The notes: generated by a model from the letters alone, not told the origin. A stretch of DNA of 64,000 bases from Opisthocomus hoazin (GCF_030867145.1 NC_134416.1:18295514-18359513), one strand, 5' to 3'. Numbered from the stretch's first letter, positions 25,056 to 39,439 are shown. Translations and numbers: made by a program.

Positions 25056-28000
25056 CTTTTTTAAGTCAAAAAAACTACGCCAGCAGGAAATTTGGTCCAC
25101 TGTAAGATCAAGTTCAACAGTGTAACTGCCTCTGGGTGGACTGTAGGCTGAGTCTGTTAAATCCATCATACCCGGGAGAGTTTTTTTAACACTGAAATCA
25201 GCCAGCATGGGCCAGGTAGAAATCATCTATTAAATTTTAGACTCCAAACCAAAGAGGTCACCTTTTCTAACTGCACAGCAGATTTCCTGGGCCATGATGA
25301 TTCCCCAACAGTGCATGAGTTGTGGTCCACAGGTGTGTCACTGTGATTCGAAGAATTTAATAACACAGACAATGAGTTCCAGGAATGTTCCCAGGTACTG
25401 TTTAAGCAATTAGTAAAATCCTGGCCTTACAGCACTGTTGCATAGTCACAGGTAGATCACTCAACCTTTTTTGCCCAAATATTTGCTGTGGTTAGCCATA
25501 GCTAAAGTAATACTTTTTTGGTTTGCCCTTATTTTTTAATGAAAAATATAATTACAAAAGAGATGTCATATAATTTGGTACTTTTTTTCAGAACATGGAG
25601 TGTATGTTCAGTTACTCTGTTTAAGACCTATGCAACATGAATTCCATCATGTTAATGCTTGTGTTTTAGGGTTTTTTTTTCTGTCCTCTTAGTTTCTCTA
25701 CATTGCAATGGTAATAGACATCTGAATAGTGGCACAAATCAGATGAAGATTTATAAGGAAAATTATGGAACCTTAACCTTGTAAACTCACCTTAGAACTG
25801 TGATAGTCAGTAGTGATACAGTTTCAGCTACTTTTTTGTGCAGTCTTTTCTATTTCTTTCTCCCCTTCTTCCATCTACATCCAGCAAATTAGGACTGCAG
25901 GCTCAGTCTGCATCATAATTCAGTTTTCATTTATGTGACTTTCTGTGTGACTGCCCTTTAAAAATTATCTTGACAGCTAAACAGGGAACAAAATTACTGA
26001 TGAATAATTTTGTGCAGTAATGGTGGACAGAGTTTCCTCACAGGTTGCAAGTATTTGGGAATAGCCATCAGAATAAAGTAAATAAGAAGTCAGTCTCTAT
26101 TTTAAAATACATTAAGCACTCCTTACAATAATTTTATAGGTTGTATATCTAAGTTCAAAACTGACACTAAAAGTAATGAGATTTTGGGTTCAGGCTCTCT
26201 AACTCCAAGAGATTTTACAGACAAATAATTCTCAGAAAAAGCTTCTCAGCAGCTATGTTAGTAGTTGCTGTACATTATTCATCAGAACACTTAATGCTCT
26301 TTTAGAACTTCAATTCAAAAAATATAAATTTCTACCATTTTATTCTCAGCAGTCAGAAAAGAAATTGGTATGGAGAGCCTTAATGCTTATAGGAGTTAAT
26401 GGAAATCTCCTGCTGGTTTCAGCGGTCTTTGGATCAGTCCTTAAGTGTTCTGCTGTCTCCTTACAATTGTTTTCTATGGCTCTGAAGCAAGCAAAGGTCC
26501 TACTGAGTTTTAGTCACCAAGAAATTGAAGCAATCAAATTGAGTACAAACTGCTGAAAATACTATTTTGATGCTGATCTGAATGAGCAGATTGCAAACAA
26601 TATGAACTGGGTGCACCTACTGTTAAAACAATAAGTATATCAACAAAGCGTAGAACTTCACACAGGTCAATTCTGCCTGATATATAAGGCTATATGTCCC
26701 TGGACAATAATTCAAACTGAATCCTGTTAGTTTTAATGCCAGCACCACTGGCACGTCCTATAGAACATAAATGATAGGAACAGCTTCATAGTGGCCAGCC
26801 CATTGATCCAGTGACAGACACATTTTTTTAACTTCTACATTCTCTGATTTTTAGCACTTTTAATAATATAAGAGCACCTCTTTAAAGTATTTGCATTCTT
26901 GGAATTATCAAATATGCAGTTCAGGTTATGTATGCCTTTCTGCAAAGCAGAGCCCAAACAGGAGAACCAACAAACCTTGCTGTTTCCCTCCCCATTACTA
27001 AAATGGCTAGAAAGCAGAGGAAGCAGAATATTAGGCTGAAAGAGTTGGAAGCCACCTTTACTTTCATTCACAATTTGATAAAATTGTCAGACTCTAGTAG
27101 TTACTGGTGGTTTAGTGAGGTCAATTTTTGCCTTTATTTTTTAAAGATCATGAAGGACTTCTATGATTATTCATTGTGACCTTCTTACCATTTCTGACCT
27201 GTACTAGCAGGTAATCGTTCCATTGTACCAGCAGCCTGTGGTTTGGGGCAGGCTGAAAGCATCTCCTGTTCTTTCTGTTGAAAGAATGTTACGCATTCAC
27301 ACAGAAAACGCTTGTCGGTCTCAGCAGGAAAAGCTGTGGGCAAGAGACAGAAAGCTGAGAAATGAGAGAATAAATCACTAAAAAAAAATACTGTAGTTTA
27401 AATGTGTCATATTCAGACATTAGCCAATGAGGATAGTGAGGAAGAACAGAGTGAAGAATTTTGCCCCTTATTGTTCAGTATGTGGGTGGTCTGTTCACTT
27501 TCATACACAGCTGCTTTGTAAGCAAGCTGGATTTTGGGCTGCAGCTGCTGAAACAAACACCAGAAATTTATTGTGGAAAAAATATTGTTGGTACTTCCAA
27601 TAGCAGTTTTCTAACCCCGTTCTCTGCCATGTGTGTCTTGATTCATGAGCTCAGTCCTCTTTAACAAAAGGTAGTGAAGCAAGGAAAAAATCAGCAAACT
27701 CTATTATTACAGGTTATAATTTTGATCAGTTTTAAAAAAAAACCAATAAAAATTCATGCTGAATATTGCATAGACTGAATACTGTTTTAGCACTCTTAGA
27801 GCTCCAGAGAAGTCTACATCAAAGACATTTGTTTAGTCATAATTAAATCTGAATTTTGAAAATAATTTAAAATAATCATTTGTGCTGATTCCACTTGCAG
27901 TATGTGTTCTAAAACACTATTTGCTCAGTCTGTTTTTCAACTCTTTAAATACTTCATTAATTTTGTTTTCCTTTTTTTTTTTTATAAGTGAATATTATTC

Positions 28001-29639
28001 ATTTATATGCACCATAATTGTGTGTGAGGGTATTGGGCTTTCTAATGTACTGTACAATTTAGTCACTCAGAAAAATATCTTTGCCTCAAAGAAAGCTGAT
28101 AGTCCTCATTCTACATTTTTGCTGTTCTGATGGTAGAAAAAAAAAAGCAGATGATATCTAACAAATATCATAAGAAATATGAATAGTCTGATAACTGGTT
28201 GCATCTTTTACAAATCCCATAGTGTGTCTTTGCTTATCTTGTATTAGGAAGCGCCCTGTCTATAGTAGCAGCCATTCAAAACTGTGGGAAAAAAAATGGT
28301 TAATGACTTCATTAGATACATATTTTATTTAATACTAATATTCTTTGGAGAAACTGTTTTAAACATCGACATGCATAGAAATCAAAGGAGATGCAGAGGA
28401 GCAAGAACGGTCTTTCTGCCATGTGATGAATCTGTGAGGAATCTGAAGAAATTTTACTACAGTTTTGAGCCATGCAGTCCTGTTGTCAAAACAAAAACAG
28501 TAGTCGTCTTCTCAGATCAACACATATGAAGATTTCAAGATACACAGAGCTTCAGAAAGTTCTTCTCCATCCGCTGCTGTGCAGGAAGGAAAAAAATCCA
28601 CCCATCTCCCTCTCACTCTCACCAACAGAGTAGCTCCAGAAGCTCTGCATGAAATGTTTCTGCTCCAGGGAAAACAATCTGGCCTCATCATGCCTAGTTG
28701 GAAAATGTTATAATAACTTCCTTTTCTTTGAGGCAATTTCCATAATCCAGCTATCAGTTATTCAAAGAAAGAAACACACATTATGCTACTGTATAAAACA
28801 TTGCATGTTTACTAATCAGACTGAATTCTTTTAAATGAGCCCTTTCGTACATTTACATTTCCCTGTAGTGTCACACTGCAGTAGCAATGGAATCCCTGTA
28901 ATTGCAGAAAATCATTTGATTTCAGCTTCTTTTGCTTAAACAGAAATAAAAATATGTTATTAACAGTAAGCTTTGCTATGATTAAATGCATTTCAGAAGC
29001 TGGATATCTTGATATGATCTTGAAAGGTTAAATCATTTCCCTTGGAGTACTCCAATTTTCATATAAATTACATTACTGAGGGCATAAAACCTATCTTGAC
29101 AGATCTTGGAGACCCCATTAGCTGAATTAGTTGACAATTTAGTAGTATCTCAAAGTAGCTCAATGAATCTATGATTGTCAGTGTTTCTTAAGATAAATGT
29201 TGGCTGAATTTCCATGTTAGCAGAGAACCACAAACGATAATGTCATTTGGGATAAAGTATATCAACATATCCTTACTAAGGTTAATGAGTACAAATACGT
29301 GTAGTAAAAACCATAGATCACCATAGCTCAGCATGATAAGATTTTTTATAACTGAATGAGTATCTGTTGCTTAGTTGGGGGTTGTACATGGATGGCAGCA
29401 GCAGAAGCACATTCAGGTTTCTTTGTTATGATTAATGCAAAGCCTGTGGTAACCAATACAATTCATAAAGTGTCCAGTCGATTGTTGGACAACAAATAAA
29501 AACCTCAGAGCTTTAAAAACATGCCTTTCCTTTTTTTTGCAATGTGCTACATCTTATGTTCTCAAGTAAAGCTATCAGACCTGACTATGCTCAGCAGTAC
29601 ACATACTAACAATAAAAATTTTCCCACCCTGAATTTCTG
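25056..29639. other. AT-rich DNA without recognisable genes
   Basis: 4.6 kb of AT-rich sequence. Open frames are short and show no recognisable domain. No retroelement was recognised. Confidence 0.5.
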
Positions 29640-29820
29640 GTTTAAGTTCATACATGCAAGATTCACTTCCCCCCAGCCAGTTTCTCCACCCAGAACACAG
29701 CATGATGTCTCATGGTATTGAATACCCTGTTTTGTTTGGCCAGTTTGGGTCAGCTGGCCTGGCTGTGTCCCCTTCAGGCTTTTGGTGAAAATTAACCCTG
29801 TCCTGGCCAAACCCAGGACA
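29640..29820 (-). mobile_element. Fragment of the ERVL-type LTR (5' part)
   Basis: Read on the minus strand from 29820, this begins TGTCCTGGGTTTGGCCAG and continues with the same order of blocks as the LTRs at 40942 and 47229: GGGTTAATTTTCACC, GGACACAGCC, TGGCCAAAC, GGGTATTCAATACCATG. It is therefore the U3 part of an LTR of the same family. Similarity fades at about 29650, so the 3' part is deleted or diverged. No internal sequence adjoins it. It is clearly more diverged than the two proviral LTRs. Confidence 0.8.
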
Positions 29821-32800
29821 TGGACGTAGGTATAAGGCAGATCTGAAAAACGGATAGACTGGATTGCTAGCTGAGTCTGAGACAGGCCTTAGAAAACAAA
29901 GACCTAACCAAGGTCAGTCTGTGTCTCACCTCTGACCTCAGAATAAGATGCCTTATAGAATTGTCACAGAATTGATGTCCTCTGCTTTAAAAAAAAATAT
30001 CTTGGCTTCACCTCTACCTCAGCATTAATATTCGAAAAATGTGTTGTCCTTAGTATGACATATATCAGTCTGATCTTCTGTATTTCATTGATGCTGCCTG
30101 TTAGATGTTTATTTTTACAGTGAAAATAATTCAGGCCGTGCATCCTTTTTCTGTAGTGTTTATCACCACAATACGTACCTTTGCGTCAGTCATTTAAGTT
30201 CACAAAGCTGCTAATCAACATTTTTGTGTTTCGTTGACATGCAAAATTCCACCCTCTAGGGTTATTTTGCTATCTTTTATTCCATAATGAAGATGTATTA
30301 TAGCTTGGGCCAAAACACCCTCAGGTTGGAAGAAGCAAATAAAATTATTTTATTATGTACTTCAAAACACAGTGTTGTGAAAAACTATGGAGTTTTGTGG
30401 GGTTTTTTAAATTGATACAGGATTACTTGAAAAAAATGATCAAATTATTGTTTTGCTGAGATGCTGGTTTTTTTCCTTGTTGTTCTGAACAAAATTTAGG
30501 TATAGAGTAGGTCCTATTTTAAGAATAAACTCTGCTTTCTCCCGTTCTTTCATTTTTTTGTGTAAATATTGCTATATTGATATCAAAGATGCTCACAGCA
30601 TCTTGATGTAGTATGAAGATGCTCTGTAGCAATTCAGAATAATCTCTTCCAGTCTTAGGCGAGTGTTTATGTAAGTAAAAATGAATATAATCAACATGCA
30701 TTGTAATATTGAGTATTGCCAAAACTTCACTTTTCTGGGTCACACAAGCAATTAGTGTTCTTACTGAGAAGCAAATAAAAAACTTTTGAAAAATGTTACT
30801 CAACAGTCATTTCAGGTATGTTTCTGATTATAAGATTAGAGACTGACAGTTCCATAAAACTATTAATTTATCTCATTTTTAAAGTTTGACAGGTCAGCTA
30901 GTCAAAATAATTTGTCTATATATGCACAGCAAAGAAGTAAGCCCATCTTTTTTTCTGCAAAGCTTTCACAAGTTGAAGTGTTTGCTGAAATACTCAAATC
31001 AACAGAAAACAACAGCTGTGTATTCACACCAGCATCCATTATCTGATTGCTGTTGAAGATTATATATGTTTTTCTTTTTGATTCAAAAGTCAGAGAGTAG
31101 TTGAATTATTGCAGGAAGAGTTCCATATGGCATTTCAGAGACTCCATAGCAACTGTATTCAACTTGCGACATCTGTACCATACGAAACTCTTCAGAGCTC
31201 TACTGCTTTGGGTTCAAGGCAGGTGTCATATGAAGTCATGACGTCATGTAGAGACTGTCAAAGGAAAACAAGCATTATGAAAAAAAGAATATTCATATAG
31301 AAGTATCTTGCCAGCCTAGCCACACAGAAATGATAATAACATTCTTTTTCTGGAAATAACAATGAACAATGGCAATTCCTCTCATTATTTTCTCCAAACT
31401 GCAAGCATTAAAAAAACATATTCAGTAATGTGTTATTAAAAAAGAGGTCACGTATACTTTTGCACCCGATAGCATTTCTGAGAGATGCTTTTTTACTTCT
31501 TCATAAAATATAAAAAATTTTACACTGTTTTCCTCTAAGAAACAACAAAAAATAATCCTATTGTCATGTTTCTTGTGGAACTTTGACACTATGATAACAT
31601 AATTTTTATAAATACAGCATCAAATTCCTAAGTAGCACTGGCTTCAGCAGCCAGTTATCACAAGTGTAGCAAGCATTATTATTTACAATATTTTACGGAT
31701 ACTTATGTGTTTAAGGGCAACCTAGAGATAATTTTTTACACAAATTACTTCAGCCTTCTGCTTCCTTTCTTTCTCATTTTTAAAAAGGGGCCTAAAATTT
31801 CCTTTGATCATTACAAGATGATTTTTCCTTTCTTTAACTTCTGTTTTATCTGCAATGATAAATTTTCACAGGTAATCGTTGGAGCAGAAAGAAAATTATT
31901 ATTTATACATATAGTGAAAAAAAGTTGTCTGAGCAAATTACTTTCTCTTATGACTGTTCAAATTTTTGCTTCTCATCTGCAGTGGCATCATAGTTTCATT
32001 TGTTCTCTAGTTATCAGCTTTTAGATTAATGAAAATATAAAAATTAAGCAAGAATAATAATAAAAATAGCACATTTATGTCAACTTTTTCCTAACAAAAA
32101 AGTCAACAGACAGAAAAAACCCTTTCTTTGTCATTAGAAGACTTGAATAAGGCCATAACAACCTTTTAACCATACTAAACTGTTGCCATTGCTTTCATAG
32201 TTGCTTTTACAATTACTTTTAGTGTTGTCAGAACCCCAGCCATGCACTAATCCAGGGACTGTAAGATTTATATAAGGAGGTCTTCTATATGACCTGTGAT
32301 TAGCGGATATAGGACACATCAAGTGTCTCAAATGTGTATCACACACCTAAATCAAACGGGAACTGTGAATATAATTCACAAACAGAGACAAAACCTCAGA
32401 TTCTTCATTATGTGATTTGAATAGGATGAGTGAACAGGGAAACACAGTAATGTTAGTCTCTGTATTTCTTGTTTGTTTATTTTACCAATAACCTTGAATG
32501 TGACTTCAGTAGCCCCTGAGCTAGTTTACTCACTACTCACATGACTTAGCCCCCAATATGGCATCTGTATTTGAGTAAACTCCATGAAGCTTATAGGTGT
32601 GTCTTGGTTATGTCAGTGTTAAGTCGCATGCAAACACTGAAGAAAAATCATTTTGACAGAGAGACATTACAGGTATTTATTTATTCAGTGTGTATTTCTG
32701 GTAGTGCCCTAAAAATAGGAGACACTTCCTGAAAGAAAATGAAGTTCAATTCGTAGGTCAGTGAGTATCAATATTACTAGTATTAATATAAATATTTTCA

Positions 32801-34538
32801 TTTCTGAAGTTCTCTTTCATGCTGTAACACCCTTTTCCCCTCTTAAAAAGTCAATGATTTATCTCTTGAGTAAATGAAGACTCCAGCTAAGCTTCACTGA
32901 CAATGTATTACTACAAGCTCTGAGGATACAAAAGCTTTCTGTAAAAAAAGGGTGAATATTACCAATATTTTATTTTATTGTGCTTTCGGTGATTTCCTCA
33001 CCTGTTGATCTGCATACTACTTTGTTATTCTCTGTGCCCAATGAAGGTTTTAGAAATATAAAGTAAGCTTATTAATTAGTTATTTACTGTATTTTAAATA
33101 AAATACTTTGGGTTGAAAACATCTATCGTTTTAGAGTTGGATCCTTAATAGAACATTGTTATTTAATAGCTTTTTTTTACCAATATGTGAAAGAATCAGA
33201 CTAATCATACATGAAGAATTAAATGATGTTTTATTACCACTCATTTGGAGCCACACAGCACTGTATGCATAAATCCAAATTTGCTTTTCAAAGACTTTTA
33301 ACCTTTACAAAATCTGATGCTATGTCAAATTATGTCACTCCTGAAATTTTTCTGTCTTGCTCTGACAGATCTTACCTGCTTATCCAGAGTAATACTGAAA
33401 TATAATCAGGTTATCTGAGAGAAAGAACTGCAGAAATGGTGTTCCCAAAGAAAACATGATGCTCGGATTTTCTCGGTTTAATTCGATTGGTTAATTAGAG
33501 CTTTTACTAAAGAGTTTTACAGACAAACTCATATACCACCAACTAGGGATGCATTTACAAAATGGGAAAGTTTGGCATTATGACAGTGATTAACATTCAG
33601 AAGTGGAAATATTTCCTTACATAAAGTCTGTAAGTCCCAATGCCTCTATTTCACATCTAGCTTATTCCATGCTCAAAAGTGAGTTTTCTCCATATTCTAA
33701 TTGTTTTTCTTCTCTGTCACCTCTCCTTGAGTGCAACTCATGTACTTTTTGCTTCTGATGTTGTCAAGTGCTGAAAGGCCCTTCCAAATCAAAGTCGTAC
33801 GAGTATTAAGCCACATGTCTCTTTTTTCATCAAGGTTCACATAGGAATGGGTGTCAACTGGGCAGCAGAAATATGGTAGAATATCTGAAGGTGAAGAACA
33901 AGCCTTAATTTGTTTCAGAGTTCTGATTAGGAATAACTAAGTAAAACATTTAGGTCTTCACCAATTGAAGCAGGAGATCCATTAATAGAATTACCAAACA
34001 GAAGGAAACACAAATAGGATTGTCACAAAAAATATTAACATTTTCTTTGACAGAATCTCTTATCTGAAAATTTATCTTGTACGTTCTTCATAACTAATGC
34101 ATATTTCACATGTCAAACTTATTCTCACATTCTTATACGTTTTCCACAGGAAAACATTGTCAAGTAGTTCCACAGTAGGAATTAACTTTTTTCTCTTTTG
34201 AAACACAAAATATAGATTTCTTAGTCATTGCTTAGCTTCTTTCAGACCCTGGATGTCTGAAATGTGTAGTTATCTACATTTCTAACATCATGTTTCTAGA
34301 AATTGCTTTCTTGCACATCCACTAATGCTTCAGACTTGACGATGCTGAGCCTAATTCATTCCAAGTCTTCTTGTTAGGTGTGTCAAATTTGAAGTTGCTT
34401 CACCTCTCTCATTGGATACATTCATGTCAGAAAAAGTAGTGATGTTCCACTGTATCTAATTGCTCTGTGATTGCTATGTGTCCGTTGGATATTGTAAGGT
34501 TATATGGAAGGACAGAGCACCTGCTCTCCTTTAATGGT
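29821..34538. other. AT-rich DNA without recognisable genes
   Basis: No gene or named element seen. Confidence 0.5.
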
Positions 34539-34860
34539 ACCTGATCAAGGTCTTTCTCTATGGAAAAAGAGGGCAGGAGGAAAAGCAGGAAGGCATAAAC
34601 AAGAACACACGGAGACACAAACCTGACTGACAAATGGTGAGGGAGACAGGAATGAGAACCTAACCTGGACAGTCACACTGACTGATAAGACTATGTGCAA
34701 TGTGGGAATGTATATTTCAGTAAGATGACCTGATCGAGGACCTTGCCAAATGGAATACTAAGGACAAGAGTGAAACAAGAAACAAAACATACAGTCACAA
34801 ACCTGACAGATTAGCATAAAGCAGACAAACACAAGAAACAAGCCTTGTCAGTCTCACTCA
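34539..34860. repeat. Diverged tandem duplication, period about 185 bp
   Basis: Two blocks begin ACCTGATCAAGG (34539) and ACCTGATCGAGG (34728). Both later contain CACAAACCTGAC (about 34616 and 34796), and both end near a CAGTC(T)CAC motif. The offsets of about 180-189 bp suggest an old tandem duplication with indels. Similarity is patchy. Confidence 0.4.
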
Positions 34861-34979
34861 TCAATGAGCTATCAAGAATCTACAGGCAAACCAGGAATTT
34901 GCAACTGATAAGAATGGAAAGATGATGGGGGCAAGAGGGTAGGGTGCAGGGTGACTATGCCATCTGGTGAGGAAATGTG

Positions 34980-35680
34980 CAGAGGAAAGGGATCAGGGAG
35001 GAACAGAGAGGGTAGAAAAGGGCCTGGTCACATTAAAAATGTGGATGGTCATTATGCCTGTCTGACTGAGCCCTGCACCTGATCACTGCAGTCTGCCCTA
35101 TCTTCTCATTAAATCTGTCCTTAGCTGTCTCTCTGCGCGATCTCACCTTCTGTCCCATATGTGTGAGTGCATATGTCTTTTTGCTAACAAGCACCATGCT
35201 GGACCAGGCAGGGAGCAGAAGACCTGTGGGACAAGCCAGAGATCTGTGCAATGATATTAGAGAGTTGTGTGTGTGCCTGCACTAGTGACCTTCTGCCTCT
35301 GCCAGCATAAGAGGAGGAAGGGACTTGGCTGCCTGTGATTGTGTTTTATGTGAGTCCTGTATGCAGACGCTGCTGAAGGCAACACTTTCTCTCTGGCAGT
35401 CTGTGTGACCAGCCACGTCAGTGTCCTGTGCACACGTGTGTGTGTCTCTGGAACCCAAGCTCAGCTTTGATAGTAGTTGACACTGAAACGGCAAAAGTGG
35501 CAGCCGCATCCCTCATCCTGGGTCCCCAGGTGCCAGGCTAGGGTCCAGCAGCTGGGCAGGAGGGTCTTGAGTTGGGGCTGCCAGAGAAGACAACCACTCC
35601 TAATGCCACATAGCAGAAATTACTCTGTTAGACTTGATGGTCTTTTTGGGTCCTACCCTTAGATGCCAAAACTTTTGCAC
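34980..35680. other. GC-richer unclassified island, possible old retroelement
   Basis: Base composition rises clearly over the AT-rich surroundings. It contains TGTGTGTGTG-like and CTCTGCGCGATCTC segments and ends with TTAGACTTGATGGTC, which is reminiscent of the 3' ends of avian retroposons. No coding motif, TG...CA pair or primer-binding site could be established. Confidence 0.3.
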
Positions 35681-37833
35681 ACAGAGGAGATTTGAGGAGT
35701 GGTAAGTTCCCTGAGAAATTAGTCATCAAAATGTCACACATACATCAATATCTAGGGGACTGCTTTTTTTTTGGATTCTGAAAAATAGTGTTAATTTTCA
35801 GTTTGATGCTCTTCTCTGTAAATGAAATTTTTCATCAAGTTCAAGAGGCTGTTCTTGCATGTTCTTGGCTCTTTTCCTACATTATGCCAATCTTTGAAAA
35901 CAAGTAACATTTGTATGAAGAAGGTTCACTTGAAACTTTTCTTTATTCGGCTTGAAAAGGATTCAGATAACTTATTACAGAGAATGAGTTTTATGTGATG
36001 TTGCTCTTCTCATAATGTGAGAAACTGGACTAAATGACAAAAAGTGACTAAATTATTACTGTTTATCTAAGAGAGAAGAAAAGTCTCGTGTAAGCCTTTT
36101 ACTCCTTTTCAACCTCTAAGAAATAAAATGTCACTCATCATAATTTATTTCATATATTCTTCTAGTCAAAATGAACTTAGTAAGTTTGGATTTAAATAAT
36201 ATGAAATTCAAGTTCATTCAAAAAGGAAAACATGCCTTTTAATGATATTACGCTTTCCGTAAAATTACAGATTCTTATAATGATTCACACTTCTTTCTCC
36301 AAAGCTAAATGACATTTCAGGCATTTTGGGATGCTGTTACCTTTGGAAAGATAACACTACACTGTGTGAAAAAGCCACACGTAGAGTTTTTAGCTCAGTT
36401 CAGTGCAGATCAGCTGTGTGCTTCCTCATGATGTGTCACCTCTGTTATATCATGAATAATAGTAGAAAAATATCCAACATTAAAGTAAAATGGATATGAA
36501 AGGGAAGCATAGTTTTGTAGTTACAATAAAGAGAAGGAGACAAGACAAAAATGATAATTTTCAAGTATTAAATAGGCCACAGACATTAGTTTCGTGACAA
36601 TCTATATACAATCTCACAGTAAAAGATAGACATCAATTCAAAATGCTAAAAAGATACACAAGAGGTATAGAGTAAAAACTGATGCGAGTATTTATGATTT
36701 GGTACAAAATAAACAATGCCTAAAGATAGCAGTTGAAGGTTGACAGCTGGAGGCCAGGAGATCTTCAGAAGAACAGCTATAGTACTCTGAGGCTTAAAAC
36801 AGGTTGCTAGCCCTGTAGGCTACACTACCACTGAAGGCGTCTCCAGATAAATTATGTTGATAGGCAAAGCCTATTAACTTCTTGTCCAGCACACTAAATC
36901 CAGCTGGAATCTGTGAGTATGTGTGTGAGTGTTTGGGTGGGAGAAAGAGAGAAACAAAGAGTTTATATGACGTGTAACTGCCAAATGTTAAGAAAGTAAC
37001 ATATTGAAAGTAAAGATGTACATGACAGTGTATGGGAAACAAAAATAGATATTATTTTCAAAAGGGGGAAGAATTTGAACTACCTATGGTTCTGGCAAAT
37101 TCTGTACCAACCTGATTTAGATCTAGAGCCGAAACCACATTCTTTGCAAGCCGCCTGTCTTACCACCTACATTGATTTCAAAATTGAACTGCAAGGATTA
37201 CCGCCATTCCTCTAAATAATTAGCATATTTTTAGTCATTGTAATCTAGATGCTTCTGAGGACAGCTTCTATTTATTGAAGACCATCTTTAAAAAGCTTTT
37301 ACAATCTACAGGCTAAAAGAATATATAAATTCATAGGCTCTGTTTTAAGTGTCATGAAAAAGACTTCATGTGTAATTGCAAGATTAACTGAAACATTGTG
37401 TGCGACAATAAGAAATTACATAGTATAATTATGATAGAACTATTCTTAAAGAGTAACTTTCACTAAATTTTATGATGAGCTGGTTAGCATAAAATCAACA
37501 ATTAAAAAGAAAATAGACTGGCAGAATGTTTAATGAAAAATGTTGAGGTGCTGTATGTGTGTATTAGGGAAATATTATGTACATTTTATTATTTCACATA
37601 TTCATAGGATATCATATTCATACTAAAACCTGAATCAGAGATTAGGGAATATACATATATTATATATAATATAGAGAATTATGTATATATGTTGCATTTC
37701 TTCAGCAAAATTATAAACTGAGGGCTTTTCTGAAAAATTGTTGCACTATTTGTAAATACCATATGCTGGTTTACCTGTGTGACTTCAAGCTTTACAATTA
37801 AAGCAAAGTAGTATTTCTTTCCTCTCACTAAAC
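35681..37833. other. AT-rich DNA without recognisable genes
   Basis: No gene recognised. There is an AT-repeat patch at about 37650-37690. Confidence 0.5.
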
Positions 37834-37930
37834 TCATAGAATCATAGAATCATTCAATGGTAAAGGTCGGAAGAGACCTTGAAGATCATCTAGTTCCAAT
37901 CCCCCCTGCCATCAGCAGGGACATCTTCCT

Positions 37931-38803
37931 CTAGATCAGGTTGCTCAGAGCTCCATCCAAACTGGCCTTGAACACTGCCAGGGAAGGGGCAGCCACAGCT
38001 TCTCTGGGCAACCTGTCCCAGTGCCTCACCACCCTCATGGTGAAGAATTTCTTCCTAATACCCAATCGAAATCTATCCTCTTTTATTTTAGAGCTGTTCC
38101 CCCTTGTCCTATCACTACACATCCTTGTGAAAAGTCCCTCTCCATCTTTCCTGTAGGCCCCCTTCAGGTACTGGAAGGCTGCTATAAGGACACCCCGGAG
38201 CCTTCTCTTCTCCAGGCTGAACAGCCCCAACTCCCTCAGCCTGTCTTTATAGGCGAGGTACTCCAGCGCTCTGATCGTCTTCATGGCCCTTCTCTGGACT
38301 TGCTCCAACACATCCATGTCCTTCCTATGTTGGGGGCTCCAGAGCTGTACACAGTACTCCAGGCGGGGTCTCACCAGAGCAGAGTAAAGGGGAAGAATCA
38401 TCTCCCTCAACATGCTGGACACGCGTCTCTTGATGTAGCCCAGGACACAGTTGGCTTTCTGGGCTGCAAGTGCACATTGCCGGCTCATGTTGAGCTTCTC
38501 ATCCAGCAGTACCCCCAAGTCCTTCTCCTCAGGGCTGCTCTCAAGCCACTGTCGGCCCAGCCTGTACTTGTGTTTGGGATTACCCCAACCCACGTGCAGG
38601 ACCTTGCACTTGGCCTTATTTAACTTCATGCGGTTCACGCGGGACAACCTCTCCAGCCTGTCAAGGTCCCTCTGAATGGCATCGCTTCCCTCCAGTGTGT
38701 CAACCACACCACAGAGCTTGGTGTCGTTGGCAAACTTGCTGAGCATGCTCTCAGTCCCACTGTCCATGTCGCTGACACTCGTCACTGGTCTCCACCTGGT
38801 CAT
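37931..38803 (-). pseudogene. CR1 ORF2 C-terminal half, 290-codon open frame
   Basis: Open minus-strand frame containing RT motif C as [13 protein letters not shown], where the usual FADD reads FAND, so the first catalytic Asp is Asn. The CR1 blocks [34 protein letters not shown] and [20 protein letters not shown] follow to the stop. It belongs to an older subfamily than the CACAGAAT-tailed copies (for example [20 protein letters not shown] in place of [20 protein letters not shown]). Confidence 0.85.
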
Positions 38804-38890
38804 CGAGCCATTGACTGGAAGTCTTTGAGTGGGTCCAATGAGCCAGTTCCTTGTTCAAGGAGTGGTCCATGTGTCAAATCCATGTCCTTC

Positions 38891-39439
38891 CTATTTAAAG
38901 ACAAGGGCATCATGCGGGACAGTGTCGAATGCTTTGCTCAGTTCCAGGTAGATGATTTCAGTTGCCCGCCCTTTGTCCACCAATGCTGTAACCCCATCAT
39001 AGCTGGATAGCAAGTTCTTCAGGCACGATTTGCCTTTGGTGAAGCCATGTTGGCTGTCCCCAGTCACCTGCTTGTTATCTAAGTGCCTTAGCATGCTTCT
39101 GAGGTGGATCTGCTCCATCATCTTGCCAGGCACAGAGGTGAGACTGACTGGCCTGTAGTTCCCCACGTCTTTCTTTTTTCCCTTTATAAAAGTGGGAGTT
39201 ATGTTGCCCCTTCTCCTGTTGGTGGGGACCTCCCCAGACTGCCACAACTTCTCAAATATGATCGAGAGTGGTTTGGCAGCTTTGTCCGCCAGTTCCCTCA
39301 GGACCAGCGGATGCATCTCATCAGGCTCCATGGACCTGTGTACATTCAGGTTCCTTAGGCAGTCTCGAACCTGGTCTTCTCCTCCAGTGGGTGGTTTTTT
39401 CTCCCAGTCCCTGCCTTTGCCTTCTTCAACTTGGGCGTT
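38891..39439 (-). pseudogene. CR1 ORF2 N-terminal RT fragment, other frame
   Basis: Upstream half of the same CR1 RT, carried in a different frame. It has [57 protein letters not shown] and motif A as [13 protein letters not shown], where the catalytic Asp of [10 protein letters not shown] is Glu. Frame loss between about 38800 and 38890 separates it from the C-terminal half. At 39440 the frame passes directly into ERV2 LTR sequence. Confidence 0.85.

Larger units (their letters stand above)
37834..39439 (-). mobile_element. Older CR1 LINE, abutting the ERV2 provirus
   Basis: A 1.6-kb minus-strand CR1 whose tail at the left is TCATAGAATCATAGAATCATTC, the variant seen in the older copies rather than CACAGAAT. 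ORF2 RT and C-terminal regions are present but broken. CR1 homology runs up to the first base of the ERV2 LTR at 39440 and does not resume on the other side of the provirus at 54200. Either the far side was deleted or the provirus landed at the very 5' end of an already truncated copy. Confidence 0.92.
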
